A stretch of DNA of 33,764 nucleotides, taken from positions 1 to 33,764 of the forward strand of contig JBBEAY010000029.1 of assembly GCA_040882605.1 (NCBI GenBank), written 5' to 3'. Positions 7,090-15,049 of the stretch are shown here, one piece after another. The position numbers and the translations under genes are program-made. Under the pieces are notes generated by a model, which saw only the letters and a list, made by a program, of their open reading frames with translations, searched no databases and was not told the DNA's origin. Source of the stretch: JAOUEA01 sp040882605. GTDB taxonomy: Bacteria; Actinomycetota; UBA4738; HRBIN12. Each line of letters begins with the position of its first letter. The first letter of the stretch is position 1.

Positions 7090-8604
7090 ATGATGGCTAG
7101 GAAGCCAACTACCCCTTGGCCGACCGAACAGGGATCGGTCTTCTTCGCCGGGGCCGCGACCCCGGCCACCCTGTCGCGGGCAGTCGCCGCGGGGCGGATC
7201 CGTCGACTTGCCACGGGCCTCTACACCGCCGACCTCACTAGCCAGCCCACCGACCTCGTTGACCGGAACCGTTGGGAGATCCTCGCGCATCTCGTGCCTG
7301 ACGCGATCGTTGCGGACCGTTCGGCGGCCAACAACGGACAGCCAGTTGACGGAGTCGTCTTCGTAGTCTCGAACAAGCGAAGCCGAGAGATATCCCTTCC
7401 CGGTCTCAAGGTTTCGCCACGGCCGGGGGTCCCACCGCTCGACGACGATCCGCCGTGGTCCTCGGGACTACGGATCACTTCCGACGCGCGGACTCTCGTG
7501 GACAACTTGGCGGTGTCGCGCGCGAGAGCTGGAAAGCCCGCCCGAACTCTTAGTCGCTCCGAGGTGGAGGACTGGTTGGTTCGAAAGACCCAACTGCGGC
7601 CAGACGGGTGGCTCCACACGATCCGGACCCGCGCGCTCGAGATAGTTGACGCCACGGGCGTCTCAGAGCGCGGCAAGCTAGTCGAGGACGTCGTTGGCGC
7701 GGTCGCAGGTACTCGGCCGGTCCGCAAGGGGGCCGGCGAGCTACTCGTCGCACGGGCTGGGCGCCGAGAGTGGGATCCTGTTCGCCTGGAGCGACTCGGT
7801 CAGCTCGCTAGGTACCTCAACTCGATACCTGAGAAAGCTGGCGTTCCGAGCCGGTTGCCGCAGCCATCCGGTGACCTTGATGGAACGCTTCCCTTCTTCG
7901 AGGCGTACTTCTCCAACTTCATCGAGGGCACCGAGTTCACGATCGATGAGGCTGAGAGGATCGTACGTTCGGGCGACATTCCAGCGACCCGTCCGCAGGA
8001 CGCACACGACGTTCTCGGGACCTTTCGAGTGGTCTCCGATCCGGTGGGCAGAGCCACGATCCCGGAGGATGCCGAACAGCTGATGAGTCTCCTTCGGTTG
8101 CGTCACAGCGCGGTCATGAGTGGCAGACCGGACAAGCGACCGGGTCAGTTCAAGGAAGAACGGAATCAGGCGAAATCGTACGTCTTCGTGGACCCGGATC
8201 TCGTGGAGGGCACTTTGATCGAAGGCTTCAAGCTCGGTCAGGATCTGCCGGCCGGATTCCCACGCGCCGTGTACCAGCTCTTCCTCATCTCAGAAGTGCA
8301 CCCTTTCGACGACGGAAACGGCCTGGTAGCTCGCGCTGCGATGTGCGCGGAGCTCTCTGCCGTGAAGGAGTCTCGGATCGTGGTGCCCATCGTCTTTCGA
8401 AACGAGTACATGACTGCTCTTCGAGTGGTGTCCAGAGAGGGCCACTGCGAGGTGTTGGCTCGGACCCTCGCATACGCCTGGCGGTGGACGGCCGCGATGC
8501 CGTGGCACGATCGATCCGCGACGCTGGGACGCCTCACCGCAACGAACGCTCTGCTCGACTCGACCGACGCCGAGCGGTCGGGAGTCAGGCTCGGATTGCC
8601 CTGA
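7090..8604 (+). CDS. AbiEi-like winged-helix / Fic domain fusion protein
   Basis: 504 residues from ATG 7090 (a second ATG follows at 7093). Residues about 10-60 resemble the AbiEi antitoxin N-terminal winged helix: A-T-P-A-T-L-S-R-A-V-A-A-G-R-I-R-R-L, then G-L-Y-T-A. A middle region (about 61-225) has the length of an AbiEi C-terminal part. The C-terminal half is a Fic domain. The inhibitory helix motif S-N-F-I-E-G is at 275-280, placing it before the active site (class II), and the active-site loop H-P-F-D-D-G-N-G-L-V-A-R is at 404-415. Fic enzymes transfer AMP or another nucleotide part to target proteins. The catalytic His404, Asp408 and Asn410 are kept, but the usual Arg after G-N-G is Leu412. 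One gene may thus carry a DNA-binding repressor and a self-inhibited toxin-like enzyme. Confidence 0.85.
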   Translation: MMARKPTTPWPTEQGSVFFAGAATPATLSRAVAAGRIRRLATGLYTADLTSQPTDLVDRNRWEILAHLVPDAIVADRSAANNGQPVDGVVFVVSNKRSREISLPGLKVSPRPGVPPLDDDPPWSSGLRITSDARTLVDNLAVSRARAGKPARTLSRSEVEDWLVRKTQLRPDGWLHTIRTRALEIVDATGVSERGKLVEDVVGAVAGTRPVRKGAGELLVARAGRREWDPVRLERLGQLARYLNSIPEKAGVPSRLPQPSGDLDGTLPFFEAYFSNFIEGTEFTIDEAERIVRSGDIPATRPQDAHDVLGTFRVVSDPVGRATIPEDAEQLMSLLRLRHSAVMSGRPDKRPGQFKEERNQAKSYVFVDPDLVEGTLIEGFKLGQDLPAGFPRAVYQLFLISEVHPFDDGNGLVARAAMCAELSAVKESRIVVPIVFRNEYMTALRVVSREGHCEVLARTLAYAWRWTAAMPWHDRSATLGRLTATNALLDSTDAERSGVRLGLP

Positions 8605-8658
8605 CTAGCGGTTCCGAACGGGACAGGCCCAAGGTCAACTTCCGTCTACATGCCGTGA

Positions 8659-8686
8659 ACGGGCCCGGCTCGCCGGCCGGGCCCGT
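8659..8686. terminator. strong GC-rich hairpin between convergent genes
   Basis: An 11-bp perfect stem (8659-8669 with 8676-8686, ACGGGCCCGGC and its complement) encloses a 6-nt loop. It lies between the end of the Fic gene and the end of the minus-strand DUF11-like gene. There is no U-tract on either side, so it is an atypical terminator, but position and strength fit a bidirectional transcription stop. Confidence 0.6.
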
Positions 8687-8714
8687 CTCGCGTATGGGTG
8701 AGACGCCAGGTCGC

Positions 8715-9755
8715 TCAGCCGCGTGTGATCCGCGGGTCGAACGAGAGCCGGACGCGCACGATCTGGTCGCCGTTGGCCTTGATGTCCTTGCCGAAGCACT
8801 CGGTGGTGACGCCGTCGTCGCAGCGCAGCAGCCGCACCACGGGGCCGCCCGGCTTCTGCGAGAAGATGCGGAAGCCCTTCACGCCCACGAGCACGGACAC
8901 GTCGTAGTAGAGCCTCGCCACGACGACCGCCGCGGTCGGGGTCGATGCGCCGAGCGCGCCGCCTCCACCCGATGGCTGGAACATGAAGTCCCCGGCGACG
9001 CCACCAACCCTGGGCACGCTGCAGAGCGGATCGCCTTCCTGCGTTCCGTCACAGGGTTCCTCTTCGATCGTGACGTCGAGTGCCTGCGTACCGATGTTCT
9101 TCAGGGCCACGGCGAACGGGTCGTCAGCGTTGAGCGGTCCGTTGAGCGTGGTGATTGAACCGCCCGGAGGCACGGTGCCGCTCGCGCTCTCGAACTCGGA
9201 GACGTTCGTCAGCTCCGTGTCGGTGTTGTCCACCTCGAACTCGTCGGTCTGACCCGTGGAGGTCGCTGAAGCTGTGCTGAGGAACTCTGTGCCCGGGGCT
9301 TCGGGCGCCTTGACCGTGACGATGACCTCGGCTTCATTGGACGCCAGCAGCGGAGCGATCGCGGTCCCCGAGCTGAACGAAGTCGGGAGGTAGCCGAGAT
9401 CGCAGGACGCTGTCGCGCCTACCTCATTGCACGCGTTCTCGACACCCGTCACTCGCGCGTTAATTACGCTGTCGCCGCCAGTCGAGAAGTCCAAATGTGT
9501 GTTGGTTGAATCACTGTGCCCGGTGTTCGACACCAGGATCGTAAAGGTGACCCGCTGACCCGCTGACACGGGGTCCGGGTCGTCGGTCATCGTGACGGTG
9601 AGGTCGGGACCGAAACCCTCGCCTGCCGTCGCGGCGCCGGGTAGCACCAGGAGTGCGGCGAGCAGGAACGCAGGCAGCGTGAGAGCGATGCCCACCAGCC
9701 GTCGCGAGCGGCGAGAGAGCGAGGTGCGAGGGTTCCCTCCGGGTCGAACGGTCAT
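8715..9755 (-). CDS. secreted DUF11-like protein
   Basis: 346 residues. A basic N-terminus with R-R-S-R-R, a long hydrophobic core (about 20-38) and A-A-T-A before Gly45 form a Sec signal peptide. Residues about 48-160 resemble a DUF11 (Ig-like, cell-wall-associated repeat) domain: G-P-D-L-T-V-T, then V-S-A-G-Q-R-V-T-F-T-I-L-V-S-N-T-G. The remaining part is beta-rich with a Gly-rich stretch (about 260) and paired cysteines, and I recognise no domain there. The start is ATG 9755, with GGAAGGGG about 8 nt before it; an upstream in-frame extension to 9851 has no such support. The protein is probably extracellular and structural or adhesive. Confidence 0.8.
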   Translation of the reverse strand: MTVRPGGNPRTSLSRRSRRLVGIALTLPAFLLAALLVLPGAATAGEGFGPDLTVTMTDDPDPVSAGQRVTFTILVSNTGHSDSTNTHLDFSTGGDSVINARVTGVENACNEVGATASCDLGYLPTSFSSGTAIAPLLASNEAEVIVTVKAPEAPGTEFLSTASATSTGQTDEFEVDNTDTELTNVSEFESASGTVPPGGSITTLNGPLNADDPFAVALKNIGTQALDVTIEEEPCDGTQEGDPLCSVPRVGGVAGDFMFQPSGGGGALGASTPTAAVVVARLYYDVSVLVGVKGFRIFSQKPGGPVVRLLRCDDGVTTECFGKDIKANGDQIVRVRLSFDPRITRG

Positions 9756-9896
9756 GCATCTGCCCCTTCCGAAGTGCGCGGCCGAGCAGGGGGAGGCCGC
9801 GCGCGGACGCATAGCTTCGAACGTCCGCTCAGTGGTTGTCAAGTCGAGCATTGAACCGATCTGTACGGCTGGCTCGCCGCACGCCGGCTGCTGCGG

Positions 9897-10283
9897 CTAC
9901 GACGCGCGCTGCCGCACCACGTCGAGCCGGTCGGTCGTGATGCCCGGGAAGATGGCGGCGACCTCGCTCGAGCCGGCTCCGCACCGCTTCTCGAGCACCT
10001 CTGCGAGCAGGTTGCGGTAGTCGGTCGTGGCGTCGAGGTCGCCGTCGATCAGGTCGGCCGGAGCGAGTCCGGCCAAGTGCCGTGCACCTGCCCGCCTTTG
10101 ACGCCATCGCCCATCAGGAACACCGCCTGGCCGAAGCCGTGGTCGGTGCCGCCCGAACCGTTCTCCTCGACCCGGCGCCCGAACTCGGTGAGTGAGATCG
10201 GCGTGACGCCGGAGCCCGCGATCGCGCTGCCGAGCGCAGCCGCGCGCACGAAGCTCCGACGTTCGACCGTGCATCTGCGTCAT
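9897..10283 (-). pseudogene. DUF1501 protein relic (internal deletion and frameshift)
   Basis: Two minus-strand frames together give pieces of a DUF1501 (sulfatase-like, Tat-exported) protein. The upstream piece reads E-R-R-S-F-V-R-A-A-A-L-G-S-A-I-A, a Tat-type N-terminus. It runs almost directly into L-T-E-F-G-R-R-V-E-E-N-G-S-G-G-T-D-H-G, a C-terminal DUF1501 motif, so roughly 300 residues in between are missing. After G-T-W-P a one-base loss near 10069-10074 shifts the frame; the other frame continues G-L-A-P-A-D-L, then T-T-D-Y-R-N-L-L-A-E-V-L to a stop at 9897. The ATG candidates at 10283 and 10274 are also out of frame with the Tat piece. The gene is dead. Confidence 0.75.
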
Positions 10284-10343
10284 CGGACGCAGGCCGGTGC
10301 TCGTGCGAACCAAGCCGCTGCTCGAGCGAACGGCGCGTGATCG

Positions 10344-11534
10344 TCAGGCGCGGTCGAGCACGATCTGGCGAACGTCGGTGCGTCCGCTCGCGAACCCTGC
10401 ACCGCAATACGCGAGGTAGTAGCGCCACATGCGCCGGAAGCGATCGTCGAAGCCCATCTCACGGATCCGCGGCCAGGCCTCGTCGAAGGCTTCCAGCCAG
10501 CGGGCGAGGGTGCGCGCGTACGAGACGCCGAAGCCGTCGTCCTCGCGCCAGGACAGATCGTGGCGCGCAGCGAGCTCATGTAGCACCGATGGCGCGGGCA
10601 CCTGGCCGCCCGGGAAGATGTAGCGCCGGACGAAGTCGGGGTGCTCATCGGATTCGTGCCAATGGTGCTCGGCCACGACGATGAGCTGAAGGCCCACCGA
10701 GCCGCCGGGTCGCAGCCGATCGCGCAGCTGCCGGAAGAACGGATCCCAAAGCCGCTGCGGCACGGATTCCATCATCTCGACCGAGACGATGCGGTCATAC
10801 GAGCCGCCGACCGTTCGGAAGTCCTGCAGGCGGGCGTCAACGCTGTCGACGAGGCCGTGCTCTACGACGAGCTTCTCGACGTAGTCGTGCTGCTCCTTCG
10901 AGATCGTCACCGTCGTGACGTGGCAACCGAGCTCACCCGCGAGGTAGACGGCGAACCCGCCCCAGCCGGAGCCGATCTCCAGCACGCGGTCGCCGGGCTC
11001 GACGCCCGTTCGAGCGGCGAGTCGCCGATATTTCTCGTGCTGCGCCTGTGCGAGCGTCATGTCGCCACTGGCGAAGACGGCCGAGGAGTACGTCATGGTT
11101 TCGTCGAGCCACTCGGCGTAGAACTCGTTGCCGAGGTCGTAGTGCTGCACGATGTCGGTGAGCGGCCCGCGGGGGCGTGAAGGGTTGCCGAGCAGGCGCC
11201 ATGCGGTGCGGCCGAGCCGGTGCAGCCACTCTGGCACCGGTTCGTGGAACGCGGGCTCGAGATGCAATGCGCAGAGCTCGAGGAATGCCTCGAGGTCGTC
11301 GACGTCGTAGTCGCCGCGCACGTACGCGTCGGCGAGTCCGATGGCGCCCGTCGTCGTGACCAGGCGAAGCGGCCGCCAACGATGCAGGGTCACGTGCGCC
11401 GCTGGGCCGGCGTGGCGTCCTTCGAACGCGCGATGGGTGCCATCGGGAAGCGTGATCGATGCGCGCCCTGCACGCACGCGGCTTCCCACGATCTCGAGGA
11501 TGCGTCGCTCGGCGGCCCCTGCCAGTCCGTTCAT
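10344..11534 (-). CDS. cfa: cyclopropane-fatty-acyl-phospholipid synthase family methyltransferase
   Basis: 396 residues. The CFA-type substrate motif H-Y-D-L-G-N-E-F-Y-x-x-W-L-D is at 131-144, followed by M-T-Y-S-S-A-V-F. The S-adenosylmethionine loop is V-L-E-I-G-S-G-W-G-G at 184-193, and Y-I-F-P-G-G lies in the C-terminal half. The enzyme methylates double bonds of membrane phospholipid acyl chains to cyclopropane or methyl-branched forms. The Cys of the Y-S-C-A-Y/W motif known from E. coli Cfa and mycobacterial homologues is Ser here. The start ATG overlaps the DUF1365 stop (ATGA, 11531-11534), so it is the third gene of a coupled operon. With the desaturase upstream, unsaturated chains would be its substrate. 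Confidence 0.92.
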   Translation of the reverse strand: MNGLAGAAERRILEIVGSRVRAGRASITLPDGTHRAFEGRHAGPAAHVTLHRWRPLRLVTTTGAIGLADAYVRGDYDVDDLEAFLELCALHLEPAFHEPVPEWLHRLGRTAWRLLGNPSRPRGPLTDIVQHYDLGNEFYAEWLDETMTYSSAVFASGDMTLAQAQHEKYRRLAARTGVEPGDRVLEIGSGWGGFAVYLAGELGCHVTTVTISKEQHDYVEKLVVEHGLVDSVDARLQDFRTVGGSYDRIVSVEMMESVPQRLWDPFFRQLRDRLRPGGSVGLQLIVVAEHHWHESDEHPDFVRRYIFPGGQVPAPSVLHELAARHDLSWREDDGFGVSYARTLARWLEAFDEAWPRIREMGFDDRFRRMWRYYLAYCGAGFASGRTDVRQIVLDRA

Positions 11535-12382
11535 CGAGCGAGCCTATCTCTGCCCACGCCGGCGACGGAAGGTTCCCGCTCGGCCCGGTTCGCGCCGGCA
11601 ACCACGGTCATCGGAGAGGCGGGTGGCGCCCCTCGGCGGCGATAGGGCGCGCCTTTCAGCCGAAGCTTCAAGGCCTCCCAGTGGATGCCGCCGATCACCT
11701 TCAGGGTCACGAGCGGATACCGGGCGAGCACCGAGACGAGAGAGCGACCGGTGAGCGGGCGGCGGGCTGCTCCGAGCGTTGCCACCAACACACGTCCGCC
11801 GGCCGCGGTCTCCCGCACCACGACCGACACCCGCTCGTCGGGCAGGCGCGTCGTGAAGTCGTAGGTGGCGGCCATGTCGATGAACGGGGAGACGTACAAG
11901 CGCTTGTCGAAGATCGTGCGCACGCTCCGGGCGCGGTCGTTGCCGGTCACGTCAGTCGGGCCGACCGGCACCAGGTAGTCGTGCCATTCCCCGAACGTGT
12001 TCGAGACCTCGTACAGGATCGCTCGAAGGTCGTCGTCGGGACCGTGGCAGAACCACACCGAGATCGGGTTGAACACGTACCCGAAGACGCGCGGGAACGT
12101 GAGCAGGCGCACGGGCCCGCCCTCGAGGTCGACGCCGGCCTCGGCGAGCCTGCCTTCGATCCAGGGGCGCAGTGGCGAGCCGTCGCGCGGGCCGTGGTCG
12201 GCGTCGTGGAAGCTCACGGCCGCCGACCGGTTGTGCGCGAACCCGGTCACGGTGCGGTCGAGCTCCGCCAGCTCGTCGAGATCGGCGAGTAGGTACCAGA
12301 CGCCGTACGAGAGCCGGTGCCGGCGCGGGAACGACCGCTCGTGCATGACCGTTCCGGTGTAGAGACCGCTTCGCATCGTCAT
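11531..12382 (-). CDS. DUF1365 family protein
   Basis: 283 residues. DUF1365 hallmarks are the N-terminal L-Y-x-G-x-V-M-H-x-R, then R-x-H-R-L-S-Y-G-V-W-Y-L-L-A-D-L-D-E-L, then F-G-Y-V-F-N-P-I-S-V-W-F-C, and K-R-L-Y-V-S-P-F near the middle. The biochemical function is not established; the family is repeatedly found beside CFA synthases and flavin amine-oxidase-like proteins. The start ATG overlaps the upstream gene's stop as ATGA (12379-12382), and its own stop overlaps the cfa start, giving strict translational coupling. A second ATG two codons later is possible. Confidence 0.9.
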   Translation of the reverse strand: MTMRSGLYTGTVMHERSFPRRHRLSYGVWYLLADLDELAELDRTVTGFAHNRSAAVSFHDADHGPRDGSPLRPWIEGRLAEAGVDLEGGPVRLLTFPRVFGYVFNPISVWFCHGPDDDLRAILYEVSNTFGEWHDYLVPVGPTDVTGNDRARSVRTIFDKRLYVSPFIDMAATYDFTTRLPDERVSVVVRETAAGGRVLVATLGAARRPLTGRSLVSVLARYPLVTLKVIGGIHWEALKLRLKGAPYRRRGAPPASPMTVVAGANRAEREPSVAGVGRDRLAR

Positions 12383-13743
12383 CGTCCGACCAGCGCCACG
12401 GCGTCGGCGACTCCCGCGGTATCGGAGGCGTCCGCGGAGCGCGCAGCGTCGATCTCCGATGGCGCGTTCCCGATCGCCCAAGGGGCTGGGGCGCCGAGGC
12501 TCGCGGCGACCTCGAGACCCGATCTCAGGCCGTCCTCGTGGAACCCGTGACCTTGATAGCTGCCGCAGAACCACGTGCGGTGAACCCCCTGCAACGCGGG
12601 CAGCTCGACCTGGGCCTCGACCGTCGCACGGTCGTACTGGGGGTGCTGATACGTGAACGAGGCCACCTGATCGCGTGGCGCCTCGAGCGGATTCAACGTC
12701 ACGAGCACCGGCCGCTCGGTCTCGAGGTTCTGCAACAGGTTCATCCAGTAGGTGAGCGACACACCGCGATCCTCGCTCGCCCCCTGGCGGCCCCTCGCCC
12801 CCGCCCCGCCCCGCGCGAGGTAGTTCCAGCTCGACCATGCGCGGCGCCGCTTCGGCATGAACGCGCGGTCACGGTGCAGCACCGCCACGTTCCGCTGGTA
12901 CCGGAAGCAGCCGAGCACCCCGCGCTCGTCGAGCGTCGCGTCATCGCCGAGGATCTCGAGTGAGGTGTCGGCATGGGTGGCGAGCACCACGTGGTCGAAG
13001 CGCTCGGTGCGTCCGGTCGCATCTCGCACGAGCGCCGACTCTGTTTCTCGCGTCACTGAGACGACCGCAGTTCCCGCTCGCACCTCGTCGACGACGGCAG
13101 CCACACGACGAACGTATTCGCGGCTTCCCCCGGTCACGGTGCGCCACAGCGGACGGTCGCCGAGATCCAGCAGGCCGTGGTTGTCGAGGAACCCAGCCAT
13201 CGTGGCCACCGGCACGGCGAGCATCTCGTGCAGCTTCGACGACCAGATGCACGCCACCATCGGGAGCAGGAAGTCGTCGCGGAACGCCGGCGAGTAACGC
13301 TGCCGCTCGAGCCACGCGCCGGTCGACTCGTCGATGGGCCCTCCGACCAGCGACTTCGCCTCGCGGGCGAACCGCACGATCTCGCGAACCATGCGCACGT
13401 ACGACGGGAGCAACAGGTTCGACGGTTGTGCCGCCAGGCCGAGCGCCCTGGCCCGGTACTCGAACGCTCCGTCGTCGACCGAGACCGAGAACGACATGTC
13501 GCTCGGTTCGGTCGCGACGCCGACCGCCTCGAACAGGCGCACCAGGTTCGGGTAGTTGCGCTCGTTGTAGACGATGAACCCGGTGTCGACCGCCACGACG
13601 CGCTCGCGATCCTCGACCTCCCAGGTGTTCGCGTGACCGCCCAGCCGATCGTCGGCTTCGTACAGCGTCACGTGGTGACGCCGGGCAAGCGCCCACGCCG
13701 CACCCAGCCCCGAGATACCACTTCCGATGACCGCGATCCTCAA
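12379..13743 (-). CDS. FAD-dependent amine-oxidase-like protein (COG2907 type)
   Basis: 454 residues. It opens with an FAD-binding Rossmann motif, L-R-I-A-V-I-G-S-G-I-S-G-L-G, with the ribose-binding Glu at 29 and R-L-G-G-H-A-N-T at 33-40. Further family features are D-T-G-F-I-V-Y-N-E-R-N-Y-P and, near the end, F-C-G-S-Y-Q-G-H-G-F-H-E-D-G. I chose TTG 13743 because AAGGAGAAG lies 4 nt before it and the Rossmann strand starts at once; the longer frame to 13863 has no domain content. Homologues form the N-terminal half of plant cyclopropane synthases, which suggests it acts on the same lipid reaction as the cfa gene in its operon. Confidence 0.9.
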   Translation of the reverse strand: MRIAVIGSGISGLGAAWALARRHHVTLYEADDRLGGHANTWEVEDRERVVAVDTGFIVYNERNYPNLVRLFEAVGVATEPSDMSFSVSVDDGAFEYRARALGLAAQPSNLLLPSYVRMVREIVRFAREAKSLVGGPIDESTGAWLERQRYSPAFRDDFLLPMVACIWSSKLHEMLAVPVATMAGFLDNHGLLDLGDRPLWRTVTGGSREYVRRVAAVVDEVRAGTAVVSVTRETESALVRDATGRTERFDHVVLATHADTSLEILGDDATLDERGVLGCFRYQRNVAVLHRDRAFMPKRRRAWSSWNYLARGGAGARGRQGASEDRGVSLTYWMNLLQNLETERPVLVTLNPLEAPRDQVASFTYQHPQYDRATVEAQVELPALQGVHRTWFCGSYQGHGFHEDGLRSGLEVAASLGAPAPWAIGNAPSEIDAARSADASDTAGVADAVALVGR

Positions 13744-13888
13744 CGAACTTCTCCTTCGATGTCGCTCGGGCTCTCTCGGTCTCCGCGATGCGCTCCAGAC
13801 CGGACGTGGCTGCTCCATGCGTGTTCGCGTCACAGGCCTCGTCGGATGCACCACACGGATCACCCAAACGCGTCCCTCATGGAGAAGA

Positions 13889-13919
13889 CGCGATACCCTG
13901 ACTCAGGCGCGATACCCTG
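13889..13919. repeat. 12-bp direct repeats in the divergent lipid-gene promoter region
   Basis: CGCGATACCCTG occurs at 13889-13900 and 13908-13919, a spacing of 19 bp, close to two helical turns. Between them is a perfect palindrome, CCTGA-C-TCAGG (13897-13907). The core CGATACCC recurs once more at 13995-14002. The 298-nt gap (13744-14041) separates the COG2907-DUF1365-cfa operon from the divergent desaturase, so these are candidate operator sites for a shared regulator. I see no convincing -35/-10 pair. Confidence 0.45.
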
Positions 13920-14041
13920 GATGCCGGCTCGCTAGTCATGTTTGGCGGGCGGGGTCGCGTGGCAAAGTCCTTGCAGAGGTTCCGGTGCGCGTACCGATAC
14001 CCCAGCAAGGCAGTACCGGAACGTCGATGAGGAGTGAGCAC

Positions 14042-15007
14042 ATGAGTCAAGCGAACGGCGCAGGCGCGGCACGTCTATCGAACGAGGCGATCCTTCACGA
14101 GTTGATGCCCCAGGTCGGGTCGGCGCTCAACCGTCACGTCGCCACGACGTCGGAATGGATGCCGCACGATTACGTGCCCTATGAAGAGGGCCGCAACTTC
14201 GTGAAGGAACCCTGGCAACCGACCGACTCGCGACTTCCCGACGTGGCGCAGACCGCGCTCGAGGTGAACCTGCTCACCGAAGACAATCTTCCCTTCTACC
14301 ACCTCGCGTTGTGGCGCACGTTCGGCGACAAGGAAGCGTGGGGCGAATGGGTCCGGCGCTGGACCGCCGAGGAAGGCCGCCACGCGATCGTGATCCGCGA
14401 CTTCCTCACGGTGACCCGCGGCATCGACCCCATGATCCTCGAGCGAGGACGTATGGATCAGGCGATGGGCGGCTGGTACCCCGCGTTCCCCGAGCAGGGG
14501 CCCCTCGACGGCATCGTGTTCACCACGATCCAGGAGCTGGCGACCCGCATCTCGCATCGCAACACGGGCGCGATCACCGACGACGAGATGGCGGTGAAGC
14601 TGTGCTCACGCGTCGCGACCGACGAGAACCTGCACTACGTCTTCTACCGCGACATGGCCATGAGCGCGATCGAGCTCGACCCGAACGCGATGGTCGAGGC
14701 CATGCACCGCCAGATCACGAACTTCGCCATGCCTGGTGTCGGCATCCAGGGGTTCCGCGAGAAGGCCAAGGCCATGGCGCAGGCGGGCATCTACAACCTG
14801 CGCATCCATCACGATCAGGTCGTGCGTCCGATCCTCGACAAGCATTGGAAGCTCGCCGACCTTCAGGGCCTCAGCGATCGCGCCAAAGAGCTCCGCGACG
14901 AGATCTACACCTACCTCGCCCGGCTCGACCGGGTCGCCGCGAAGCTCGGCGAGTCGCTCGGACCCGTGCGAGGCGATATCTCGAGCGACCCCATCGGCCA
15001 AGCCTGA
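14042..15007 (+). CDS. acyl-ACP desaturase (ferritin-like di-iron, DesA type)
   Basis: 321 residues of the soluble acyl-[acyl-carrier-protein] desaturase family, which introduces a double bond into acyl chains using O2 and electrons from ferredoxin. All di-iron ligands are present: E80 in L-L-T-E-D-N-L-P, E111 and H114 in A-E-E-G-R-H, E165 in I-Q-E-L-A-T-R-I-S-H, E195 and H198 in D-E-N-L-H. The start is ATG 14042, with GAGGAG about 7 nt upstream; an in-frame ATG at 14027 would place that SD inside the gene. It is divergent from the cfa operon, whose enzymes would modify the double bond it makes. Confidence 0.93.
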   Translation: MSQANGAGAARLSNEAILHELMPQVGSALNRHVATTSEWMPHDYVPYEEGRNFVKEPWQPTDSRLPDVAQTALEVNLLTEDNLPFYHLALWRTFGDKEAWGEWVRRWTAEEGRHAIVIRDFLTVTRGIDPMILERGRMDQAMGGWYPAFPEQGPLDGIVFTTIQELATRISHRNTGAITDDEMAVKLCSRVATDENLHYVFYRDMAMSAIELDPNAMVEAMHRQITNFAMPGVGIQGFREKAKAMAQAGIYNLRIHHDQVVRPILDKHWKLADLQGLSDRAKELRDEIYTYLARLDRVAAKLGESLGPVRGDISSDPIGQA

Positions 15008-15011
15008 GCCG

Positions 15012-15049
15012 ACGAGGTCGTGAACCGCTTACGAGGTCGTGAACCGCCT
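15012..15049. repeat. 19-bp tandem duplication between convergent genes
   Basis: The unit ACGAGGTCGTGAACCGC(T/C)T is present twice in direct succession (15012-15030 and 15031-15049) with one mismatch. It fills most of the 40-nt gap between the desaturase and the minus-strand metalloprotease, and the second copy ends in the latter's stop codon. It has no hairpin character and is probably a replication-slippage product. Confidence 0.7.

Noticed and set aside
5980..8690. Attachment-site duplication of the tRNA-Leu 3' end around the islet
   Set aside because: I looked for a second copy of the T-arm/acceptor sequence near 8600-8700 and found none; the GC-rich hairpin there is not a tRNA copy.
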